Origin: Candidatus Rokuibacteriota bacterium
GTDB lineage: Bacteria > Methylomirabilota > Methylomirabilia > Rokubacteriales > CSP1-6
Assembly: GCA_003220435.1 (NCBI GenBank)
Contig: QHSL01000014.1
Span: forward strand, 1-46,902
DNA length: 46,902 bases
Direction: 5' to 3'
The notes below the pieces were generated by a model. That model searched no databases. It worked only from the letters and a program-made list of their open reading frames with translations, and was not told where the DNA came from. Numbering within the stretch: position 1 is the first letter of the stretch; each line of letters begins with the position of its first letter. Shown here piece by piece: positions 42,355-46,902 of this stretch. The position numbers and the translations under genes are program-made.

Positions 42355-43683
42355 CTACCCGAGGCCGTGCTCCCGAACGATCACGCCAAGCGCCTCGTCG
42401 AGGATCGCGAGCCCGGCCAGCGCCGTGTCTTCGCGGATCGTGAGCGGCGGGTTGATGCGAACCGAGGGCGAGTAGGTCATGGCGGCGAGCCCGCGGCGCA
42501 GACACTCCTGGTAGAGCGCCTGCGAGACCGTCTTAGCGAGCGGCTCCTTGGTCGTCCGATCGCGCACGAGCTCGATGCCGAGCATGAGACCTTTGCCCCG
42601 CACCTCGCCCACGCACCGGTACTTCTCCTTCATCGCCTCCAGGCGCGCGAGCATCACCTTGCCCACGCGCTCGGCGTTCTTGACGAGATCCTCCTTCAGG
42701 ATGATCTCGAGCGCGGCGAGGCCGGCGGCGGACGCCAGCGGGTTACCGCCGTAGCTCGACGAGCTGTAGCTCGGGTTAGACCAGGGCTTGGACGCCGTGA
42801 TCTTCTCGGTCGAGATCACGCCGGCCAGGGGGAACCCGCCGCCCACGCCCTTGCCGACCGTCATGATGTCGGGCACGACGCCGTCGTGATCCGCGCCCCA
42901 CATGGCGCCGGTGCGCCCGAAGCCGGTGATCATCTCGTCGCAGAGCACCAGCGCGCCGTGGTCGCGGGCAATGCTCTGGACCGCCCGCAAGAATCCCTCG
43001 GGCGGGACGATGTTGCCGGCCGTGCCCTGCATGGGCTCGACGATGATCGCGCCGATCTCGCCGCCGGTCTGGTAACGGATCACGTCCCGCAGGAACTCCG
43101 CGCACGCGATGCCGCAGTCCGGATACCGGAGCTTGAGCGGGCACCGATAGCAGTCGGCGTAGGGCGACAGGTACCGACCCGGCGTGAACGGCCCGAGGTG
43201 GTGCTTGAAGTCGCTACCGAGCAGCGGCATCACGCCCGCGGTCTTGCCGTGGAAACCTCCCCAGAAGCCAACCACCTCGGACTTGCCGGTGGCGGCCTGC
43301 GCCAGGCGCAGCGCGGCCTCGACCGCCTCGGCGCCGCCGGAGAAGAGCTGGATGCGGTTCAGCCCTTCCGGCGTGACGGAGGCCAGCAGGTCCAGGAACT
43401 TCGCGCGCGTCTCGGTCGTGAAGCTGCCGAACGTGAGTCGCTCGACCTGGCGCTGCAGCGCCTCGACGTAGTGGGGATGGCAGTGGCCGATGCTGCCGAC
43501 GGCGATGCCGGCGATGAAGTCGATGTACTCGTTGCCGTCCTCGTCGATCAGGATGCAGTCGACGCCGCGGGCCATCGCGAGCCCGGCGTAGAGCGAGAAG
43601 CCCTGCGAGCCGGGGGATAGATAACGGCGCTCCCGGGCGACGATCTCCTTGGAGCGCGGCCCGACCTCGCGCCGCTCGCTCAC
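42355..43683 (-). CDS. Class III aminotransferase
   Basis: A 442-residue PLP enzyme of the acetylornithine/GABA aminotransferase type. Blocks: GSIGHCHPHYVEALQ, LFSGGAEAVEAALRLAQAAT, GFWGGFHGKTAG, LVLCDEMITGFGRTG and TVGKGVGGGFPLAG, which carries the PLP lysine. SSSSYGGNPLASAA follows. A Cys-rich insert (DCYRCPL, YPDCGIACAE) is found in one branch of the family. It would aminate an aldehyde or ketone. The GTG at 43683 overlaps the stop of the ATP-grasp gene by four bases (GTGA), so the two are coupled. Confidence 0.9.
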   Translation of the reverse strand: MSERREVGPRSKEIVARERRYLSPGSQGFSLYAGLAMARGVDCILIDEDGNEYIDFIAGIAVGSIGHCHPHYVEALQRQVERLTFGSFTTETRAKFLDLLASVTPEGLNRIQLFSGGAEAVEAALRLAQAATGKSEVVGFWGGFHGKTAGVMPLLGSDFKHHLGPFTPGRYLSPYADCYRCPLKLRYPDCGIACAEFLRDVIRYQTGGEIGAIIVEPMQGTAGNIVPPEGFLRAVQSIARDHGALVLCDEMITGFGRTGAMWGADHDGVVPDIMTVGKGVGGGFPLAGVISTEKITASKPWSNPSYSSSSYGGNPLASAAGLAALEIILKEDLVKNAERVGKVMLARLEAMKEKYRCVGEVRGKGLMLGIELVRDRTTKEPLAKTVSQALYQECLRRGLAAMTYSPSVRINPPLTIREDTALAGLAILDEALGVIVREHGLG

Positions 43684-44516
43684 CCCCGCCCTCCCGCGAA
43701 TCGCAGCGCCAGGTACGCGGCGATGTTGGCCGATGCTTCGTCGCGGTAGAGCGCGAAGCTCGGCCACGCGTTGACGTCAAGCAGCACCAGGTCGCCCGAT
43801 GGCGTCGCGATCGCGTCGCCACCGTAGACCTCGAGCCATAGCGCCGACGCCGCCCGGCGCACGAGACGCGCGAGCCGTCGCGGATCCAGCGGGTGGCCGG
43901 CCACGCGCTGGTCCTTGTGATAGAACCAGCGGAACCACGGCGGCTCCCGATGCGGACCGCCGCCGGCGCCGACCCCGTAGAACTTGATCAGGTCGCCCTC
44001 GACGTGCGGCTGGAGGACAGCGCGCGGGATTCCGCGCTCGGCGAGGCCGCGGAGCGCATCGCTGACGGCCGCCGCGGTGGCCGCGAATGTGACGTCGCCT
44101 TCCTGCGTGTTGTGCACGTCTGCGCGCTTCACCCAAACCGGGAGCACTCCCGCATCGATCCGCTCGTCGGTCGAGACGAGGCGGCTGTGGATGAACGGCA
44201 CGTTCGCCTCGGCCAGGGTGGCGATCATCCGCTCGCGGTAGGTGTTCTCGACGGCACGCGGGCTGTTGACCTGCGGCACGCCGCTCAGCTCGAGGTTTCG
44301 CAGCCGCGCGAGCACCTCGAGGCGCTCGCACATCAGGAACACGAAGCGCGGCCGGTCGTCGTTCTCGCTCACCTCGTCCGCGGTCTTGAGCGTGACCTGG
44401 TACCCCTTGGCCTCGAGGTGCTTACCAGTCAGTCTCAGGATCTCAGTGTCGTCGGACTCGCGGCCCGGCGAATGAGTGGCCTCTCGAAAGATGCCCCAGC
44501 AGCGCGAGTTATCCAC
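43680..44516 (-). CDS. ATP-grasp family ligase
   Basis: A 278-residue protein with the ATP-grasp layout: an N-terminal region ending VFLMCERLEVLARLRNLELS, the ATP-binding part with VWVKRADVHNTQEGDVTF and VLQPHVEGDLIKFYGVG, and a closing DLVLLDVNAWPSF, in which Asp and Asn bind Mg. ATP-grasp enzymes join a carboxylate to an amine or phosphorylate a small molecule. I cannot place it in a characterised subfamily; RimK/ITPK-like members are the nearest by eye. AGGAGG precedes the GTG at 44516. It sits between the nucleotidyltransferase and the aminotransferase. Confidence 0.78.
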   Translation of the reverse strand: MDNSRCWGIFREATHSPGRESDDTEILRLTGKHLEAKGYQVTLKTADEVSENDDRPRFVFLMCERLEVLARLRNLELSGVPQVNSPRAVENTYRERMIATLAEANVPFIHSRLVSTDERIDAGVLPVWVKRADVHNTQEGDVTFAATAAAVSDALRGLAERGIPRAVLQPHVEGDLIKFYGVGAGGGPHREPPWFRWFYHKDQRVAGHPLDPRRLARLVRRAASALWLEVYGGDAIATPSGDLVLLDVNAWPSFALYRDEASANIAAYLALRFAGGRG

Positions 44517-44537
44517 GCGAATCCTCCTGAATGCACT

Positions 44538-45239
44538 TCATGATACTCGTCCTGCCAACGCCAGCGCCTCGGCAAGCGCGACGTCGTCGGCCCGATCCAC
44601 GTCGACCACGCGCTCGATGACCTCGGCGTACACCGGCTCGCCCGAACGCACGAGCCACGCGAGGAACTCGCGGAGCCGTCCCAGCCCGACCGCCGGTCGC
44701 AGCGTGCGCACGCGCTCGGGTACCAGATACATCCCGGCGGTGACGAGGTCGCTCGCGTCGCCGCCGAGGGCCGTCACCCGTCCGCCAGCGCCCACGGTGA
44801 CGCGCAGCGGGCTCTCGTCGGCGACCAGCGGTGTCACCGCGAGGACCGTCGCGTCGTCGAGGTGTGTCGACGCGGCCTGGACGAAGCGCACGAAGTCGGC
44901 CTCGACGCACCACGCGTCGACCGTCGAGACGAGCATCGGCCCGCCGGGACGGCGCGCCGTCACCTCGCTGAAGCTCTCGAGCGACGACTGCGTCGTCTTG
45001 ACGATGACGTCGATGTCGACGTCGGGAAAGCGCGACCGGATCCAGTCCACGCAGTCACGCTCGCCCTCGTTCAAGATGATCGCGAGGGGCGTGACGCGCG
45101 CGGCGCAGAAGTTGCGGATCACCGACTCGATCAGCGGAACGCCGGCGATCGGCACCATCGGCTTCGGCATCGCGAACCCGGCGCGGCGCAGGCGGCTCCC
45201 TTCGCCCGCCGCGATGATGCCGCCCGCCCGCGGGATCAC
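44538..45239 (-). CDS. Sugar-phosphate-type nucleotidyltransferase
   Basis: A 233-residue NTP transferase of the GlmU/RmlA-like fold. It has the intact signature GGIIAAGEGSRLRRAG and PKPMVPIAGVPLIESVI, the metal Asp in LVSTVDAWCVEAD, and a C-terminal VVDVDRADDVALAEALAL, which supplies the second metal ligand. It would turn an alcohol phosphate into its CDP or other NDP derivative. This intact copy complements the degenerate domain fused to the CDP-alcohol transferase further along the operon. The GTG at 45239 overlaps the HAD stop by four bases (GTGA). Confidence 0.87.
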   Translation of the reverse strand: MIPRAGGIIAAGEGSRLRRAGFAMPKPMVPIAGVPLIESVIRNFCAARVTPLAIILNEGERDCVDWIRSRFPDVDIDVIVKTTQSSLESFSEVTARRPGGPMLVSTVDAWCVEADFVRFVQAASTHLDDATVLAVTPLVADESPLRVTVGAGGRVTALGGDASDLVTAGMYLVPERVRTLRPAVGLGRLREFLAWLVRSGEPVYAEVIERVVDVDRADDVALAEALALAGRVS

Positions 45240-45922
45240 AGAAAGATCCCCTTGAGCTCGCGCAGCGAGTCGATGCGGCGGTCGTCACGGCAGCACGGGC
45301 GCTCCGCCAGTGACGCCGCAGGGGCGAGCCAGATGTGGCGCATCCCGACCCCGCGCGCTCCCGCCATGTCGCGCGGCAGCGAGTCGCCGACGAAGGTCGC
45401 CGACGAGGCGGGGACCCCGAGCGCCTGCAACGCGTGGTGGAAGATCCGCGGATCCGGCTTCTCGCACCCGAGCTGGGTGGAATCGACGAGAACACTGAAG
45501 TAGGAACGAATACCGGCATCCTCGCACACCCGTGTCAGGTTTCCGTAGAAGTTGGAGACGATTCCAAGCCGATAGCGCCCCGCCAGCTCGGCGAGGAGCG
45601 GCGTGTTGGCGGCGAGTGTCGCGAGCGCGTCGTCGAGAAAGCGGCGCGCCACCCGGCCCGCGACTCTGCGATCGGCAGGCGCGAGCGCGGCCGCGACGCC
45701 CTCGACGAGGCGGGTCACGGTCTCCTGGAACGAACACGTCGTCGCGAGCGCGCCGACCAGCGCGCCGTCAGCCGCGTAGAAGCAGGGATCGAACCGGTCG
45801 CGCGCCACCACGATTCCCTCGTCGGCGAACAAGCGGAAGACGCGTTCCTTCCAAGGGAGCCCGTCGGCGTCCAGCGTTCCCCCGAAGTCGAACAACACGG
45901 CAGCCTGGTCGTTCGCGGTCAA
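45236..45922 (-). CDS. HAD-superfamily phosphatase
   Basis: A 228-residue HAD hydrolase. All four motifs are present: VLFDFGGTLDADG (nucleophile Asp), GIVSNFYGNL (Ser/Thr), CEKPDPRIF (Lys) and FVGDSLPRDMAGARG (acidic pair). A helical cap lies between motifs I and II. It would dephosphorylate an intermediate of the pathway encoded by the following seven genes. The apparent start is TTG at 45922 with no clear ribosome binding site, only 22 bases after the 3' end of ssrA, so it may be translated from the ssrA read-through transcript. Confidence 0.87.
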   Translation of the reverse strand: MTANDQAAVLFDFGGTLDADGLPWKERVFRLFADEGIVVARDRFDPCFYAADGALVGALATTCSFQETVTRLVEGVAAALAPADRRVAGRVARRFLDDALATLAANTPLLAELAGRYRLGIVSNFYGNLTRVCEDAGIRSYFSVLVDSTQLGCEKPDPRIFHHALQALGVPASSATFVGDSLPRDMAGARGVGMRHIWLAPAASLAERPCCRDDRRIDSLRELKGIFL

Positions 45923-45944
45923 GAAAGAGCGCCGCTGTCGAGTA

Positions 45945-46300
45945 TGGTGGAGGCGGTGGGAATCGAACCCACGTCCGGAAACCCTCAGCCGCAGGCGTCT
46001 ACGTCGATAGCCGACCTACGCTACTGCTCCTCGCTACGCGGCACTCCGATCGGCAGGATCACCGCGCGGCCAGCCTCAAATGTCTCGCCCCTCCCCTGAG
46101 GCCAGGTTCGGAGCCAGCCACCAGAATATGACGTCCGTTCCCGGTCCCTGATGGCTCGAGCCGGCGGACGCTGACGGGTGTTAGGCCGCCAGAGCTAGCT
46201 GTGTGTCGGCAGCTATACCGTTCTCTCTATTTAACGAGGGGAGAGAAACCTCGAGACGCAGCCTGGACCTCACTGATCCCCGTCGAAACCTGTCGCCCCC
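45945..46300 (-). ncRNA. ssrA: Transfer-messenger RNA (tmRNA)
   Basis: On the minus strand the 5' end GGGGGCG pairs with the 3' CGCCTCC, the T-arm GTGGGTTCGATTCCCAC is present, and CCA is encoded at 45947-45945, 356 bases in all. The typical GACAGGTTTCGACGGGGAT follows the acceptor strand. The tag reading frame ends CAG-CTA-GCT-CTG-GCG-GCC-TAA, giving ...QLALAA and a stop; upstream in frame it reads NGIAADT, with the resume codon probably GAG or AAC near 46227. It lies just downstream of smpB, its protein partner in ribosome rescue. Confidence 0.95.
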
Positions 46301-46322
46301 TTGAAGCACTCGATTTTTTTGA

Positions 46323-46331
46323 AGTATATCA
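46323..46331 (-). promoter_or_regulatory. Extended -10 promoter of ssrA
   Basis: TGATATACT on the minus strand is a TGn-extended -10 with TATACT at 46328-46323, 22 bases before the mature 5' end of tmRNA; a 5' leader of about 15 bases would then be removed by processing. No good -35 is seen, as expected for this promoter type. It overlaps the end of the smpB region. Confidence 0.5.
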
Positions 46332-46335
46332 CGCA

Positions 46336-46824
46336 TTACCACGCACCGCGTCGAGCCGCGCGGGCGGCCTTGTCCATGTCGCGCTGCTCCTCCCGCTCGC
46401 GCAGGGCCGAGCGCTTGTCGTGGAGCTTCCGCCCGCGCGCCAGGCCGAGCTCGACCTTCGCCCGGCCATCCTTGAAGTAGAGGCGCAGCGGCACCAGCGT
46501 GAGCCCGCGCTCGGCGATCTTTCCAGAAAGTCGCGAGAGCTCGCGGCGATGCAGGAGGAGCTTCCGGTCCCGCTCCGGGTTGTGATTGGCGTCGGTGCCG
46601 TGGCTGTACGGGCTGATGTGACAGCCGAGGAGCCAGCCCTCCCCGCTTCGCACCGTCGCGTAGCTGTCCTTGAAGTTCACCTGGCCCGCCCTGAGCGACT
46701 TGACCTCGGTGCCCCGCAGGACGAGCCCGGCCTCCACGGTCTCGATGACCTCATAGAGGTGTCGGGCGCGCCGATTGACCGCGATCGAGCGGTCGCCGGA
46801 GGCCTCCTTGGCTTGACTTGGCAT
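46336..46824 (-). CDS. smpB: SsrA-binding protein SmpB
   Basis: SmpB carries tmRNA into stalled ribosomes. The 162-residue protein has the family start NRRARHLYEVIETVEAGLVL and GTEVKSLRAGQVNFKDSYAT, the ISPYSHGTDANHNPERDRKL block, and the HRRELSRLSGKIAERGLTLV segment. The basic C-terminal tail (GRKLHDKRSALREREEQRDM) enters the mRNA channel. The ATG is at 46824. Its product partner ssrA follows 35 bases downstream. Confidence 0.96.
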   Translation of the reverse strand: MPSQAKEASGDRSIAVNRRARHLYEVIETVEAGLVLRGTEVKSLRAGQVNFKDSYATVRSGEGWLLGCHISPYSHGTDANHNPERDRKLLLHRRELSRLSGKIAERGLTLVPLRLYFKDGRAKVELGLARGRKLHDKRSALREREEQRDMDKAARAARRGAW

Positions 46825-46840
46825 AGCTGGAAGGTATTAT
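46813..46840 (+). promoter_or_regulatory. Promoter of tRNA-Leu, overlapping the smpB start
   Basis: TTGACT (46813-46818) and TATTAT (46835-46840) are separated by 16 bases and lie 16 bases upstream of tRNA-Leu. The smpB start codon (46824, minus strand) lies inside the spacer, so the two divergent genes share this DNA. Confidence 0.65.
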
Positions 46841-46855
46841 GACTGCGCTCTTCGG

Positions 46856-46902
46856 GCCGAAGTGGCGGAATTGGCAGACGCGCCAGATTCAGGGTCTGGT
46901 GC
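46856..46902 (+). tRNA. tRNA-Leu(CAG), partial at the window edge
   Basis: The sequence starts GCCGAAGTGGCGGAATTGGC, the typical tRNA-Leu acceptor and D-arm, and reaches the anticodon stem CCAGA/TCTGG with the loop TTCAGGG, anticodon CAG. The long variable arm, T-arm and 3' end lie outside the window. Confidence 0.93.

Noticed and set aside
1-46902. CRISPR arrays, insertion sequences, prophage
   Set aside because: No regularly spaced direct repeats, transposase, integrase or phage structural gene was found on either strand.

Overview
The window is GC-rich bacterial chromosome with tightly packed genes, Shine-Dalgarno-led ATG/GTG starts and several translationally coupled operons. The gene mix suits an uncultured soil or sediment bacterium of the Methylomirabilota/Rokubacteria kind: orphan substrate-binding proteins, a PQQ-type sugar dehydrogenase with a cytochrome c, an F420-type luciferase-like oxidoreductase, a Rieske oxygenase, a giant cyclase-AAA-TPR regulator, a PEP-CTERM protein and an RnfD-like/DUF2330 pair. 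That taxon is inferred from gene content only. I see no insertion sequence, phage gene or CRISPR array.

Layout. 1-4.6 kb: the 5' half of a tRNA-Arg(TCT) broken at the anticodon loop, a ClpP-fold protein that has lost its catalytic triad, two small unknown proteins, a ketopantoate-reductase-family enzyme, an orphan helical protein and a gentisate-dioxygenase-like bicupin. 4.7-10.1 kb (+): a peptide/nickel-type binding protein, a sorbosone-dehydrogenase-like PQQ enzyme, a diheme cytochrome c and a large exported unknown. 10.1-16.4 kb: a minus-strand operon (aldo/keto reductase, D-2-hydroxyacid dehydrogenase, THI5-like binding protein, polysaccharide-deacetylase-like hydrolase) facing a Rieske oxygenase, then two VOC-fold proteins. 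16.5-22 kb: cyclase-AAA-TPR regulator, F420-type oxidoreductase, HsaA-like flavin monooxygenase. 22-29 kb: RnfD-like/DUF2330 pair, SGNH hydrolase, a second family-5 binding protein, a CysQ/IMPase-type phosphatase and a DedA protein. 29-31.5 kb: a PEP-CTERM protein behind a sigma-54 promoter, and a serine hydrolase lipoprotein missing its catalytic segment. 31.5-34.6 kb: a SpeD-like/deoxyhypusine-synthase-like pair, an SDR and a small exported protein. 34.6-46.9 kb: tRNA-Pro, rdgB, rph, an AMIN-amidase, then a run of eight coupled genes, and finally ssrA, smpB and the start of tRNA-Leu(CAG).

Two modules look most worth following. (1) The eight-gene minus-strand operon at 45.9-37.6 kb (HAD phosphatase, nucleotidyltransferase, ATP-grasp, class III aminotransferase, Gfo/Idh/MocA dehydrogenase, CDP-alcohol phosphotransferase with a dead nucleotidyltransferase head, CopD-like membrane protein, flippase-like membrane protein) reads as a complete pathway that builds, activates, transfers and flips an unusual amino-alcohol phospholipid or phosphoglycoconjugate. 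(2) The SpeD-DHS pair at 31.6-33.4 kb has no spermidine synthase beside it. Its SpeD-like protein is a tandem duplicate with only one intact pyruvoyl site, which suggests a rewired polyamine route. Several genes near operon junctions lack ATG/GTG/TTG starts at the position homology requires.
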